NCBI RefSeq assembly: GCF_000332455.1
Contig: NZ_AOGY02000024.1
Location: 124,001-188,000, forward strand
Direction: 5' to 3'
DNA length: 64,000 nucleotides
DNA from: Leptospira vanthielii serovar Holland str. Waz Holland = ATCC 700522
GTDB taxonomy: Bacteria > Spirochaetota > Leptospiria > Leptospirales > Leptospiraceae
Numbering within the stretch: the stretch's first letter is position 1; each line of letters starts with the position of its first letter. This document shows, in pieces, positions 8,774-18,006 of the stretch. The notes beneath the pieces are model-generated. The model was not told where the DNA came from. It saw only the letters and a program-made list of their open reading frames with translations, and did no database searches. A program made the position numbers and the translations under genes.

Positions 8774-10555
8774 TTACCAATACAAACTTTTAGTTCTTTT
8801 CTCTGAGATTTTATGGGCCGCATTGACAAGTCCCACATGACTGTAGGTTTGTGGAAAATTCCCCCACTGGTTTCCCGATAAGGATTCTATATCTTCGCTG
8901 AATAGACCCACATGGTTTGCATGGTCTGCTACAATTTGGAATAATTGAATGGCTTCGTCTAACCGATCCATACAAGCCAAAGTTTCAATGTACCAGAATG
9001 TACAAACTAAAAAAGTGGTTTCTGGTTTTCCAAAGTCATCCCTGTGTAAATATCGGTATAAAAATCCTTCTTCTGTTTTTAGCGTTTCTTCTATAGCTTT
9101 TAAATGTGACTTTGCTTTTTCAGACTTTGGATCCAAATATCCTAATGTAATGAGTTGTAACAAACTGGCATCTAGGTCTTTTTTTCCTTGTGCTTGTGTA
9201 TAACAACCTAAAGTCGAATCAAAACAAGACTCAATGTTTTTTTCCGCTTCTTCCATTAATAATTCCGATTTTTTTTGAAGTTCTGTTTCTCCCAAGTTTT
9301 GGAGAATTTCCTTTGCCGCCTTTGCACCAACCCAATGGAACAAAAAAGTATAACAGTGTTTTTGTGAAAAATTGCGAAATTCCCAGAGCCCAGCATCTGA
9401 TTCAGAAATTGTAAGTTCGATTTTATTTAGTATGTTTCTGATCAAGTTCAGATTATGAAATCTATTTTTTTCTGGAATCCTTTCATCTAAATAAAGTGGC
9501 AATAAAGAGAGAAGGATTTGTCCGTAGGCATCATTCTGTTTATGAGTATATGCGGAATTGCCAATGCGAACTGGTTTATTTCCTAAATAACCATCTAAAG
9601 AAAGTATTTTTTCTTCTAAGATGGATTCACCGAATATACTATACAATGGTTGGTATCTCCCATCTGCTGCACCTGGAGTCAAATTACTGATATATTGTGA
9701 ATACATCTCTAACTCTTCGAATTGACCCAAATTAGTTAATGCATACAATGTATAAAAACCGTCACGTAACCAACAGTAACGATAGTCCCAATTTCTTCCA
9801 GATCCAGGAGCTTCTGGCAGGCTTGTAGTAGATGATGCAATGATAGCACCTGTATCTTGAAACTGGTGCAGTTTTAAACACAAGGCGGAACGTATTTGTT
9901 GTTTTTGAGCAAAATTAGGTATGGTGCAATGTTTTACCCAATTTTGCCAATAGGATTTTGTTTTTGTAAATTCAGATTCAATATAATTATCAATAGGACT
10001 TTCATTCGGTAACGATTCAAATAGACCAATAAAAATAGGTTGATTCAAATGAAAAAAATTTTCTTTTACAATTTGGTTTAAGGAAACATTAGATACAGTA
10101 TGTATCTTAAATTCTGCAGAATCAAATAATATATGATCAGAAAGAACTTTCGGAAACATGGTTTCCATTCCATAATCGTACGTCGGAGAAATTCGAATTT
10201 TTATTTTCACCTCACCTTCTAGGGGAATGATTTTTCTGTATAAATTTCTTTTGTATTGTAATTTCCCATTTTCATAATATCTGGGTGCAAAATCTATCAC
10301 AGCAAAAGAACCGGATTCTGTATGGATTTCCGTTCGAAGGATATTTGTATTTTCTATATAAACTTGCGAGGTGCGGATTAAATTTGTATTGGGAATAATG
10401 GAAAAGTTTCCACATTTTTTATCGAGAAGGGATCCAAATATTGGAGAACTGTCAAAGTTCGGCCAACATAACCATACAATTTCGGCGTTGGTATTGATAT
10501 GTGCAATATAACTACCATTCCCTATAATTCCAGAATTGTATTTATGATGTTTCAT
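8774..10555 (-). CDS. Glycoside hydrolase family 15 protein (trehalase/glucoamylase-like)
   Basis: A 593-residue cytoplasmic protein, usual family length. The N-terminal beta domain begins GIIGNGSYIAHI and contains WLCWPNFDSSPIFGSLLD. The (alpha/alpha)6 catalytic domain shows NWDYRYCWLRDGFYTLYAL near residue 260 and, at the end, GNQWGNFPQTYSHVGLVNAA, both GH15 hallmarks. The region expected to read GIWE-RG-H-T-S-K is present as GLWEFRNFSQKHCYTF, partly altered. Its ATG shares one base with the TAA of the trehalose synthase gene, so the two are translationally coupled and it probably acts on trehalose or a related alpha-glucoside. Whether it degrades or modifies the product is not decided by sequence. 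Confidence 0.88.
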   Translation of the reverse strand: MKHHKYNSGIIGNGSYIAHINTNAEIVWLCWPNFDSSPIFGSLLDKKCGNFSIIPNTNLIRTSQVYIENTNILRTEIHTESGSFAVIDFAPRYYENGKLQYKRNLYRKIIPLEGEVKIKIRISPTYDYGMETMFPKVLSDHILFDSAEFKIHTVSNVSLNQIVKENFFHLNQPIFIGLFESLPNESPIDNYIESEFTKTKSYWQNWVKHCTIPNFAQKQQIRSALCLKLHQFQDTGAIIASSTTSLPEAPGSGRNWDYRYCWLRDGFYTLYALTNLGQFEELEMYSQYISNLTPGAADGRYQPLYSIFGESILEEKILSLDGYLGNKPVRIGNSAYTHKQNDAYGQILLSLLPLYLDERIPEKNRFHNLNLIRNILNKIELTISESDAGLWEFRNFSQKHCYTFLFHWVGAKAAKEILQNLGETELQKKSELLMEEAEKNIESCFDSTLGCYTQAQGKKDLDASLLQLITLGYLDPKSEKAKSHLKAIEETLKTEEGFLYRYLHRDDFGKPETTFLVCTFWYIETLACMDRLDEAIQLFQIVADHANHVGLFSEDIESLSGNQWGNFPQTYSHVGLVNAAHKISEKRTKSLYW

Positions 10556-12729
10556 TATTTTTCCTTATTAAAAAAAACGATTAAATTTTTTATCCATAAA
10601 CTGACATCGTCTGGGTCTCGAAACCTGTACTTTGCAATGGTTTCTGATTTACCAATTTTTACGGTAACCACGGATTCATTCATTTCGCGAAACATATCCT
10701 CATCAGTGGTATCATCTCCAAAGATAAATATATTTAAGTCTTCGTTAGGTAAAATTTTCAAAGCGGCTTTGCCTTTCCCAGTTCCATACTCACGAACTTC
10801 GATGATTTTATTTCCTCTTTGTACAAAAAATCCGCTGTTTGAAGAAACTTGAGAAAGTTCGTCTAACATTTCTCTGGCGGCATTGAGACCAATATCTGGA
10901 TCCGCATTTCTAAAATGCCACACAAGAGAAAAATCTTTTTCTTCAGTAAAAGAACCAGGAACACGTTTGGTAAATTCATCCAGATGGTTTTTGATTTGAG
11001 ATTTCCATTCACCAGACGAGGTGAATAATGAATTCCAACTGGGACTAGTGGGAGGTTTATGCCATGCTCCATGTTCTGCGACTAAATGGATTGGGATCTC
11101 AGCAAAAATTGTTTCTAAAAATAATTTATCGCGCCCGCTAATAATGGCGATGGATACTTGATCAAAATTTAATAATTCTTTTAGGTTTTCGATCAACTCT
11201 GGTTTTGGTGTCGCTAAATGAGGTAAGGATTCAAAGGGGACTAAAGTTCCATCATAATCAAATATGATAAAGATTGGTTTGTTGGTTTTAGGAAGTAAAA
11301 TGTCAGAAGAAGGAGAGATTGACTTCGTCTGGAAAGATAAATTTTTCTTGGCTGCATCCTCGGTTTCTATGTAAATTTTCTCTGCCCAACTTTTTACAGA
11401 ATTTTCAGAGAGTCTTTTTGTCATGATTTGATTTCGGGAATGAATTTCATCCGGTACCATTTTAATGGCTTCTAAAATTGCATCTGCCATACTTTGTAAA
11501 TCATTTGGATTTACAAGAATCGCTTCAGGAAGTTCTGCAGACGCCCCTGCCATTTCACTCAAAACCAAAATTCCACAGTCCTGCGAAACCAAAAATTCTT
11601 TTGCTACGAGATTCATTCCATCTCGGAACGGGGTAACCAACATAACATGAGTATTTTTGTAAAGTGGTACCAATTCCTCAAAGGGAAATCCTTTGTATTG
11701 GTAAAGAATCGGTGTCCAATCTAAGGTTCCAAAACTTCCATTGATCGCGCCGATCTTTTCGTCAATCGCTCGTTTCATTGTCTGGTAGGAAGAAACATCT
11801 GTTCTCGAAGGAACAAGGATTAGAACTAATTTACATTTTCGAATCCAATGTGGATTTTGTTTTAAAAATAGTTCGAAGGCATTTAATCTTTGTAATACTC
11901 CTTTCGTATAATCCAGGCGATCCACCGAAAGAATTTGTTTTAGATTTTTATGATTCACATTGATAGAGTTTGCAATTTGATTGCATTCTTTCGATTGGGA
12001 ATAATTACGAAATTGTTCCACATTGATACCCATAGGGAAAGCGCCTGTTTTTGTTAGGTGGTTTTTGTGGAAAACAATTCCCCTTTCATTTTCGATTCCC
12101 AGACATCGAAGGAGTGTCCTAAGAAAATATTGAGTATAACTTTGTGTATGAAATCCAATAAGATCGGCTCCGAGAATTCCGTTTAAAATTCTGGTTCGAA
12201 ACCTTTCGGGCATCAAACGAAAAATTTCAAAAGTGGGGAAGGGGATGTGTAGAAAAAAAGAAAGGAGTATGTTTGGAAAAATATTACGTAACATTCCTGG
12301 TAACAAAAAAAGATGGTAGTCATGAACCCATACCCAATCCCCAGGTTCATAAAAATTTGTAATTACCTTTGCAAATTCCTCGTTGGCTTCGATGTAAGAT
12401 TCAAAGGTGATGTCAGAGTATTCACAATTCGCTATAAAATAATGAAATAACGGCCAAATCGTTTTGTTGCAAAATCCATTGTAAAATGAATCAGCTAACT
12501 TTTGTTTGAGAAAAACGGGAATGGTCCCAAATTCATTTCTCATCTTTTCTGAATAAGAAATTTGTTCTTTGTCTGGGATGGATTTACCTGGCCAGCCCAC
12601 CCAAAGGACTTCATTCCCCGCTGATTTCCATTCTGATAAAAAACTAGAAAGGCCCGTTGCAAGCCCGCCGACACTAGGAGTGCCATCCCATTGGACTGGT
12701 AGCCGATTGGATACAAGGATCAGTCTCAT
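10555..12729 (-). CDS. otsAB: Trehalose-6-phosphate synthase/phosphatase fusion (OtsA-OtsB)
   Basis: A 724-residue bifunctional enzyme making trehalose from UDP-glucose and glucose-6-phosphate. Residues 1-465 are the GT20 synthase: LVSNRLPV at the N-terminus, the SVGGLATGL loop, WVHDYHLFLLPGML, VDRLDYTKG and FRDGMNLVAKEFL. Residues 485-724 are the HAD phosphatase: FDYDGTLVPF with the nucleophile aspartate near residue 489, IISGRDK, and GDDTTDEDMF near 670. Such fusions are common where both steps are needed together. It heads a two-gene operon with the GH15 gene. The role is presumably osmo- or desiccation protection, fitting an environmental Leptospira (inference). Confidence 0.95.
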   Translation of the reverse strand: MRLILVSNRLPVQWDGTPSVGGLATGLSSFLSEWKSAGNEVLWVGWPGKSIPDKEQISYSEKMRNEFGTIPVFLKQKLADSFYNGFCNKTIWPLFHYFIANCEYSDITFESYIEANEEFAKVITNFYEPGDWVWVHDYHLFLLPGMLRNIFPNILLSFFLHIPFPTFEIFRLMPERFRTRILNGILGADLIGFHTQSYTQYFLRTLLRCLGIENERGIVFHKNHLTKTGAFPMGINVEQFRNYSQSKECNQIANSINVNHKNLKQILSVDRLDYTKGVLQRLNAFELFLKQNPHWIRKCKLVLILVPSRTDVSSYQTMKRAIDEKIGAINGSFGTLDWTPILYQYKGFPFEELVPLYKNTHVMLVTPFRDGMNLVAKEFLVSQDCGILVLSEMAGASAELPEAILVNPNDLQSMADAILEAIKMVPDEIHSRNQIMTKRLSENSVKSWAEKIYIETEDAAKKNLSFQTKSISPSSDILLPKTNKPIFIIFDYDGTLVPFESLPHLATPKPELIENLKELLNFDQVSIAIISGRDKLFLETIFAEIPIHLVAEHGAWHKPPTSPSWNSLFTSSGEWKSQIKNHLDEFTKRVPGSFTEEKDFSLVWHFRNADPDIGLNAAREMLDELSQVSSNSGFFVQRGNKIIEVREYGTGKGKAALKILPNEDLNIFIFGDDTTDEDMFREMNESVVTVKIGKSETIAKYRFRDPDDVSLWIKNLIVFFNKEK

Positions 12730-12953
12730 GATTCTATGAGATCAAAACTAAATGAGAAGGCAAGGGGTTTACTAAAAAAATGGATTCTAAACTTACTGCA
12801 TAAATTTTGAATTGAAGCGAGAAAGGGAGTCTCTTTGGTTTGATTTAATATATAATCAACTTAGACTATACAAGAATACAAATGTTCCTATTTTTTTGTC
12901 CCACCGTATAGAAATATAAGTTTTCAATAAAAGCAATTCTTCCTATTTCACAA
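12730..12953. other. Spacer upstream of the trehalose operon
   Basis: This 224-base AT-rich gap must hold the otsAB promoter (minus strand) and the end of the preceding minus-strand lipoprotein transcript. Several TATA-like hexamers are present, but no -35/-10 pair stands out and no strong terminator hairpin is seen. Confidence 0.4.
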
Positions 12954-14036
12954 TCATCGGATGGAACTTTTCAATTCTTCTAAAGCCCAGATTTTTTTAG
13001 CATAAAAAATCATTCTCTCAAAGTTTTCATTTCCTATATGGATTTTGTCTTTTGAATTTTTGGTTTTTATAAGAACAGAAAGATCGTTTTTAAATTTTTT
13101 CATGCATTGGTTTTGGCCAATGTTTTGTGTAGTTTCTAATCCGATTATTTTTTGGAAACAATCGATCTTTTCTTTGCAAATGGAATCCAATCCATAGGAA
13201 TCGATGGGGCAGGATACGTAAATGGAGAAGTCTGGATTCTTTCGGCAATAACATCCAAAATAAGTTTTATCATATGTGGATTGAATTTTGGCGGAAATGT
13301 TTTGGGAAAAGGAAGTAGGGTTTGTATTTTGGTTATGCTCTGCGAACGATCGCCGACGAATTTCTTGCCTGTAGTTAGCATCAGTCACACATTCATAAGG
13401 GAATTCTAAACAAGTATCAATCAGGCGATCGTCGCTTAAGGCTGTAATTTCTGAATTGGGTTTTTGACTCCAAACTTTTATAGGAAATAACGGATCTTTT
13501 GGTTGGTGATAACTTGTCTTTACTCTGTTGCGATCCATTTCTGATTTAACTTGTGTTAAAATTTCAGAATCCATCAAGTGAGATTCACGAACCACCATCA
13601 TCGGAAGGTCAGCTTGGAGTTTCGGTTTTTCCTTTTGTATATTCGTATACCATTTTTGTTTGGATTCAGAATCAAAATAAATGAGATACCCAGTGATATG
13701 GTACTGATCGCATTCGCGTTTGCCAAAAAAAGGTAACAGTAGAAGCGACCAAAGATAATCATTGGATTTATAAATTCTTAAATCTTCGATTGCATCAAAT
13801 GGTTCTTTGTATAAAAAATCTCTTCTAAATTTTCCGTCTTCCCAAATGGAAACGATTTGCCTATATTTCAAATGGTCCGTTGGGAAAAGAGGGTATAAAT
13901 CGCAGGCTGTGGTGATAAAAGGCAAACGGTTTGTTATTTTATATTCCTTTTTCTCGTAGGTCACTTGCTGCAAAGTTTGGTAGTTTGTACAACCGACACA
14001 AACAAGAAAGGCGAGGATTAATAATATTCGATGCAT
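12954..14036 (-). CDS. Hypothetical lipoprotein, cysteine-rich C-terminus
   Basis: A 360-residue protein starting with a signal peptide and lipobox (LAFLVCVGC, Cys16). I do not recognise a domain. The middle contains a charged segment and the C-terminal third has a cysteine cluster (CYCRKNP, SCPIDSYG, SICKEKIDC), suggesting disulphides in the periplasm or on the surface. Its start overlaps the end of the upstream small lipoprotein by 19 bases, so the two are likely co-expressed and may form an envelope pair. Probably lineage-specific. Confidence 0.7.
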   Translation of the reverse strand: MHRILLILAFLVCVGCTNYQTLQQVTYEKKEYKITNRLPFITTACDLYPLFPTDHLKYRQIVSIWEDGKFRRDFLYKEPFDAIEDLRIYKSNDYLWSLLLLPFFGKRECDQYHITGYLIYFDSESKQKWYTNIQKEKPKLQADLPMMVVRESHLMDSEILTQVKSEMDRNRVKTSYHQPKDPLFPIKVWSQKPNSEITALSDDRLIDTCLEFPYECVTDANYRQEIRRRSFAEHNQNTNPTSFSQNISAKIQSTYDKTYFGCYCRKNPDFSIYVSCPIDSYGLDSICKEKIDCFQKIIGLETTQNIGQNQCMKKFKNDLSVLIKTKNSKDKIHIGNENFERMIFYAKKIWALEELKSSIR

Positions 14037-14359
14037 AGAAATCCGGAAGATTCTTGTACCGAAACAATCATTCGTTCATCAATCAGATCTAATGTTTTAT
14101 TTATATCTACATGGGTTGGTTCGCAGATTCTTTTTTTCTTAAGTTTTGAATTTATGTTTTTGGTATGATCGACAACGACTGTTCCAAGTTTGATGACGTT
14201 CCCACGAAAATTGGGTATGGTGTTGAAATTTCCAGATTTTTCATCATAGTAGACTCGATTGCGGTTCATGGCTGAACTTATATTACCCAATCCATGAAAA
14301 CTAGGACCAAAGATACAGTTTTGGAAGCAAAACAGAAATAAGGTGGCGATTATTTTCAT
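14018..14359 (-). CDS. Small hypothetical lipoprotein
   Basis: A 113-residue protein. The N-terminus MKIIATLFLFCFQNCIFGPS looks like a short signal peptide with the lipid-attached cysteine in FQNC. The rest (FHGLGNISSAMN, VIKLGTVVVDHTKN, KRICEPTH) is not recognised. It overlaps the next lipoprotein gene by 19 bases in another frame. A modest GGAAAATG-like context precedes the ATG. Confidence 0.6.
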   Translation of the reverse strand: MKIIATLFLFCFQNCIFGPSFHGLGNISSAMNRNRVYYDEKSGNFNTIPNFRGNVIKLGTVVVDHTKNINSKLKKKRICEPTHVDINKTLDLIDERMIVSVQESSGFLCIEYY

Positions 14360-14470
14360 TTTCTGGAAAATGTAAAGGAGTTTGAGAAATTAAATCAACT
14401 TTTTTTTATATGAAAGTCTCATTCGGTTCTCGATCATCTTAGCCAAAGTTTAAAAAAGGATTTCAGTTCG

Positions 14471-14725
14471 ATGAAATTTTCAGAATTAGATCATGTGATT
14501 TTAAAGTGGAATCTACACTATGAGGACGATGGTGTGGGAGATTTAACTGCCGGAACATGGGGCGTGATTGTCGATTTGAATGAACAAAATTCAAATTGGG
14601 CCACTGTTGAATTTTTCGAGCGGGAAGTGAACGAGGAAGGATTTTGGGATACGATTTGTGTGATATGCGTTAAATTGTCTTTGCTCGAGTTGACTAAAAA
14701 AAGATACGCCAAGCTAAGCCTTTAG
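14471..14725 (+). CDS. Small protein, possibly DUF4926-like
   Basis: An 84-residue soluble protein preceded by an AAAAAGGA ribosome site. Its outline (FSELDHVILKWN, then an acidic loop, LTAGTWGVIVDLNEQNSNWATVEF) resembles the SH3-like DUF4926 family, in which a LxxGxxGTVV turn is followed by VEF. The match is weak and the C-terminal half differs. Function unknown. It sits alone between the minus-strand lipoproteins and the ribosomal operon. Confidence 0.5.
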   Translation: MKFSELDHVILKWNLHYEDDGVGDLTAGTWGVIVDLNEQNSNWATVEFFEREVNEEGFWDTICVICVKLSLLELTKKRYAKLSL

Positions 14726-14734
14726 TGTATATTT

Positions 14735-14808
14735 CCTGCGCCAGGGCTCCGGAGGGCGTAAGGTCCGAAGGACGGGAGCGAAAGCGCACCCCGCAGGAGT
14801 CCGGTCCA
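14735..14808. repeat. GC-rich intergenic palindromic element
   Basis: A 74-base GC-rich island flanked by AT-rich DNA. Outer arms CCTGCG (14735-14740) and CGCAGG (14792-14797) enclose CTCCGGAG and GTCC-GAA-GGAC mini-hairpins, so the block can fold into a cloverleaf-like structure. It is not a tRNA: no acceptor or T-loop pattern fits. It resembles the 6950-7035 block in composition and in the GGAGCGAAAGCG style. Likely a dispersed non-coding repeat of saprophytic Leptospira. Confidence 0.5.
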
Positions 14809-14888
14809 TTTTTGATTCGATTTTCGATTTTAAACGAAAGCGGAGGCGCCCCCAACCTTCTTTTCAAATCTTAAGAATTCCTTTCCCC

Positions 14889-14946
14889 TTGACAATCTGC
14901 CCAAATTCCAAATTCTGACAGGGAAGCTTGACAAAGGTGCTTTTGG
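14889..14946 (+). promoter_or_regulatory. Candidate promoter of the rpsB operon
   Basis: TTGACA at 14889-14894 is a full consensus -35. A -10 about 16-18 bases on is weak (AATTCT/ATTCTG at 14911-14917). A second TTGACA occurs at 14929-14934, too near the start codon at 14947 to serve the first gene except as a leaderless or internal promoter. The gap separates a lone small gene from the long housekeeping run, so a promoter is expected here. Confidence 0.4.
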
Positions 14947-15180
14947 ATGAACAAAACCCAAATCGGGAACCTACTTTTGGTGCTTTTTTTGGGACTGATG
15001 GCGGGAGCTGTGGCGGGAGTGGTCATTGACCGACTTCTTGGCACAAACTATCTCTCTCGGTATTTGTTTGAATCCCCAGTATCTCTTGAGCTTTACATAA
15101 TTAAAGTCGAGTTCCAGCTAACCCCTGCAAGTATCGTTGGTCTTGTAGCGTCTGGATATCTCGCACTAAAAAAGGGGTAA
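14947..15180 (+). CDS. DUF4321-like small membrane protein
   Basis: A 77-residue protein with two hydrophobic segments: residues 8-27 ([20 protein letters not shown]) and 60-74 ([15 protein letters not shown]). The GLMAGAVAG...LG layout and the [13 protein letters not shown] ending match DUF4321, a short membrane family of unknown role. It ends two bases before the rpsB ATG, so it is the first gene of the rpsB operon. Confidence 0.75.
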   Translation: MNKTQIGNLLLVLFLGLMAGAVAGVVIDRLLGTNYLSRYLFESPVSLELYIIKVEFQLTPASIVGLVASGYLALKKG

Positions 15181-15182
15181 CT

Positions 15183-16127
15183 ATGTCAGTAATTTCCATG
15201 AAAAGTCTGCTAGAAGCAGGCGTACATTTCGGTCACCAAACACGTCGTTGGAATCCAAAAATGAGTCCGTATGTTTATACAGCTCGTAACGGGATCCACA
15301 TCATTGACCTTCAAAAAACAGTTCAAAAAACTAAAGAAGCATACGATGCATTAAAAAAACTTACCGGTCAAGGTAAGAAAGTTCTTTTTGTAGGAACTAA
15401 AAAACAAGCTCGTGGCGCCATTGAAAGAGCCGCACAAGCGTGCAGTATGTACTATGTATCTAACCGTTGGTTAGGTGGACTTCTTACTAACTGGAATACA
15501 GTTAAAAAATCCATTGCTCGTTTGAAAAGACTCGAACAAATGGAAGAGAATAACTCTTTCGAACAAGAAGCTCGTACTAAAAAAGAAGCACTTTCTCTCA
15601 AACGTGAATTAGAAAAACTCCGCCAAACACTCGGTGGGATTAAAGATATGGCTGTTGTGCCAGAAATTCTTTTTGTGATCGATCCTAAAAAAGAAGAAAT
15701 TGCTGTGAGTGAAGCCAAAAAACTTGGTTTGAAAGTGTTTGCAGTGATTGATACTAACTGTGATCCAGAACCAATCGATTACCCAATTCCAGGTAACGAT
15801 GATGCGATTCGTGCAATTTCTTTATTCCTTGATACTATGGCAAATGCTGTACTCGAAGGAACAGGGGGAGAAGTCATTCAAACTAATTTTGCTGAAGATA
15901 TGGACGCAGAACAACTCGCTCTTGAATACCAAGGTGAGTATGATGAGTCCGGAAAATTCATTATGGACGATGAACTTCCTCCAGTAGCAAAAGACATTCC
16001 TTTAGATCCAGAAGCAGCTAAAAAAGCAGCGGAAGAGGCAGCAGCCGCAGGAATTACAACTCCAGCAGTAGAAGCTCCCGTTGCAGCAGCAGAAGAAGTA
16101 AAACCAACAACAGAGGTGAAAGAGTAA
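15183..16127 (+). CDS. rpsB: 30S ribosomal protein S2
   Basis: The first 230 residues match S2: [23 protein letters not shown] at the start, then [25 protein letters not shown] and [19 protein letters not shown]. The 314-residue length exceeds the usual 230-260 because of an Ala/Glu/Pro-rich C-terminal tail from about residue 255, low-complexity and probably disordered. Its stop overlaps the tsf ATG by one base. Function: small-subunit assembly and S1 docking. Confidence 0.98.
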   Translation: MSVISMKSLLEAGVHFGHQTRRWNPKMSPYVYTARNGIHIIDLQKTVQKTKEAYDALKKLTGQGKKVLFVGTKKQARGAIERAAQACSMYYVSNRWLGGLLTNWNTVKKSIARLKRLEQMEENNSFEQEARTKKEALSLKRELEKLRQTLGGIKDMAVVPEILFVIDPKKEEIAVSEAKKLGLKVFAVIDTNCDPEPIDYPIPGNDDAIRAISLFLDTMANAVLEGTGGEVIQTNFAEDMDAEQLALEYQGEYDESGKFIMDDELPPVAKDIPLDPEAAKKAAEEAAAAGITTPAVEAPVAAAEEVKPTTEVKE

Positions 16128-16723
16128 TGGCAGTTAGCTCCGAACAAATTAAAGATCTCCGCGAACGTACAGGCGCGGGGATGATGGACTGCAAAAAAGC
16201 TTTGGAAGAAAACGGTGGCGATGTTGATAAATCGGTCACTTACTTACGTGAAAAAGGTTTAGCAAAAGCAGCAAAACGCGCTGGTCGTGAGACTGGTGAA
16301 GGGAAAGTAATCGCATACATCCACGGAACAGGAAAAACAGGAGTTCTACTCGAACTCAATTGTGAAACTGACTTCGTTGCGAACAATGAAGCGTTTGAAG
16401 CTCTTGGAAAAGAGATTGCTCTTCAAATCACTGCGATGAACCCACTTTATGTAAACGAAGAATCTATCCCTAAGTCAGAAATCGACAGTGAGATGAGTGT
16501 TCAAAAAGCCCTTCTCGAACAAGAAGGCAAAAAACCAGAACAAATCGAAAAGATCCTTCCTGGTAAAATGAAAAAATACTTTGAAGAGATTTGTCTCATC
16601 CACCAAAAATCGATTCGTGACAACTCCAAAACCATCAATGACCTTCTCCAAGAAGCCATTGCGAAATTTGGAGAGAACATTACTGTTGGTAGGTTCTCGA
16701 GGTTCCAAGTAGGTGGGAACTAG
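16127..16723 (+). CDS. tsf: Elongation factor Ts (short form)
   Basis: Nucleotide-exchange factor for EF-Tu. The N-terminal module has [16 protein letters not shown] and [18 protein letters not shown]; the core contains [15 protein letters not shown], the TDFV motif that contacts EF-Tu. At 198 residues it is a short EF-Ts, like the Thermus type, with a single core subdomain and a coiled-coil-like stretch near 120-150, rather than the 280-residue E. coli form. It overlaps rpsB by one base and pyrH by 11. Confidence 0.97.
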   Translation: MAVSSEQIKDLRERTGAGMMDCKKALEENGGDVDKSVTYLREKGLAKAAKRAGRETGEGKVIAYIHGTGKTGVLLELNCETDFVANNEAFEALGKEIALQITAMNPLYVNEESIPKSEIDSEMSVQKALLEQEGKKPEQIEKILPGKMKKYFEEICLIHQKSIRDNSKTINDLLQEAIAKFGENITVGRFSRFQVGGN

Positions 16724-17459
16724 TCCGCGTTTCAAAAGAATTTTAATCAAACTCTCCGGCGAGGCTCTTGCCGGTGAGGGTGAACTTGGTATTGATACCA
16801 ATAAAACATTTTCGCTCGCTGGTCAAATTAAGGAAGTTCATGACTTAGGTCTTGAAGTTGCCGTAGTGGTTGGTGGGGGAAATATGATCCGTGGCGAAAC
16901 TTTAGCCAAGTCCGGAATGGACCGAGCGACAGCAGACTACATGGGAATGCTTGGCACCATTATGAATGGTCTCGCCTTACAAGATGCATGTGAAAAACAA
17001 GGGATGTTTACCCGAGTTCTTTCGGCCATCGAAATGAAATCTGTTGCTGAACCTTATATTCGTAGACGTGCGGTTCGCCATTTAGAAAAAAATCGTGTTA
17101 TTATATTTGCCGGTGGGACAGGAAATCCGTATTTTACAACGGATACAACTGCATCACTTCGTGCAGTGGAAGTAGGGTGTGAAGTCATCCTTAAAGCCAC
17201 AAAAGTGGACGGTGTGTACACTGCGGATCCAAAAAAAGACCCAGATGCAAAACGTTACCTTCAGGTTTCCTTTATGGAGTCCATCAAACACCGCCTAAAG
17301 GTGATGGATTCAACTGCTTTGAGTCTCTGTATGGACAATAATATGCCCATTATAGTTTTTGATATCTTTAAGACGGGAAATTTAAGGAAACTGATCGATG
17401 GAGAAACTATCGGTACGTTAATCTCCAATTCAGAGGAAGTGATTCTAGATGGTAGATGA
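16713..17459 (+). CDS. pyrH: Uridylate kinase
   Basis: UMP kinase of the amino-acid kinase family, 248 residues. Motifs: [44 protein letters not shown], and [11 protein letters not shown] followed by [16 protein letters not shown]. It starts with GTG at 16713, within the last 11 bases of tsf, and ends 11 bases inside frr, so the three genes are translationally coupled. Makes UDP for RNA and cell-wall precursors; usually GTP-activated and UTP-inhibited in this family. Confidence 0.97.
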   Translation: MGTSPRFKRILIKLSGEALAGEGELGIDTNKTFSLAGQIKEVHDLGLEVAVVVGGGNMIRGETLAKSGMDRATADYMGMLGTIMNGLALQDACEKQGMFTRVLSAIEMKSVAEPYIRRRAVRHLEKNRVIIFAGGTGNPYFTTDTTASLRAVEVGCEVILKATKVDGVYTADPKKDPDAKRYLQVSFMESIKHRLKVMDSTALSLCMDNNMPIIVFDIFKTGNLRKLIDGETIGTLISNSEEVILDGR

Positions 17460-18000
17460 AATTATAAAATCCATGCAGTCCAAAATGGACAAAACTGTTG
17501 ACGCTTTGAAAAAAGACTTCGGTACGATTCGTACGGGAAAAGCAAATCCTATGATGGTGGAAGATGTGAGAGTGGACTATTATGGAACACTCACACCCTT
17601 AAACCAACTTGGTAAAATTGCCTGTCCAGAACCTCGTGTGATTCTCATTACTCCTTTTGAAAAAGGAATGTTGAAAGATATCGAAAAAGCGATTTTTGCC
17701 GCAAGTCTTGGTCTTACCCCCAATAACGATGGTTCTAGCATTCGCATTAATATCCCTGAGCTAACAGGGGAAAGACGGAAAGAACTCGCAAAAGTAGTCA
17801 AACAAAAAGGCGAAGAAAAAAAAGTTGCGATTCGTAACATCCGTCGTGATGCCAACGATGAATTAAAAAAACACCAGGCAGAAATGTCCCAAGATGAAGT
17901 GAAAGGTCACCAAGATAAGATTCAAAAAATTACGGATTCTTATATTGCCAAATTGGGAGAATTGGAAAAGGAAAAAGAAAAAGAGATCACTACTCTTTAA
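17449..18000 (+). CDS. frr: Ribosome recycling factor
   Basis: A 183-residue protein with the RRF signature: [23 protein letters not shown], then [32 protein letters not shown], and [27 protein letters not shown] long C-terminal helix completes the L-shaped fold. It splits post-termination ribosomes with EF-G. The gene order rpsB-tsf-pyrH-frr-uppS-cdsA-dxr-rseP is the classic bacterial arrangement. Confidence 0.97.
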   Translation: MVDEIIKSMQSKMDKTVDALKKDFGTIRTGKANPMMVEDVRVDYYGTLTPLNQLGKIACPEPRVILITPFEKGMLKDIEKAIFAASLGLTPNNDGSSIRINIPELTGERRKELAKVVKQKGEEKKVAIRNIRRDANDELKKHQAEMSQDEVKGHQDKIQKITDSYIAKLGELEKEKEKEITTL

Positions 18001-18006
18001 TTTCCT

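Noticed and set aside
14735..14808. Possible tRNA or small structured RNA gene.
   Set aside because: Base pairing is present but no anticodon-arm, T-loop or acceptor pattern fits a tRNA; kept as a repeat.
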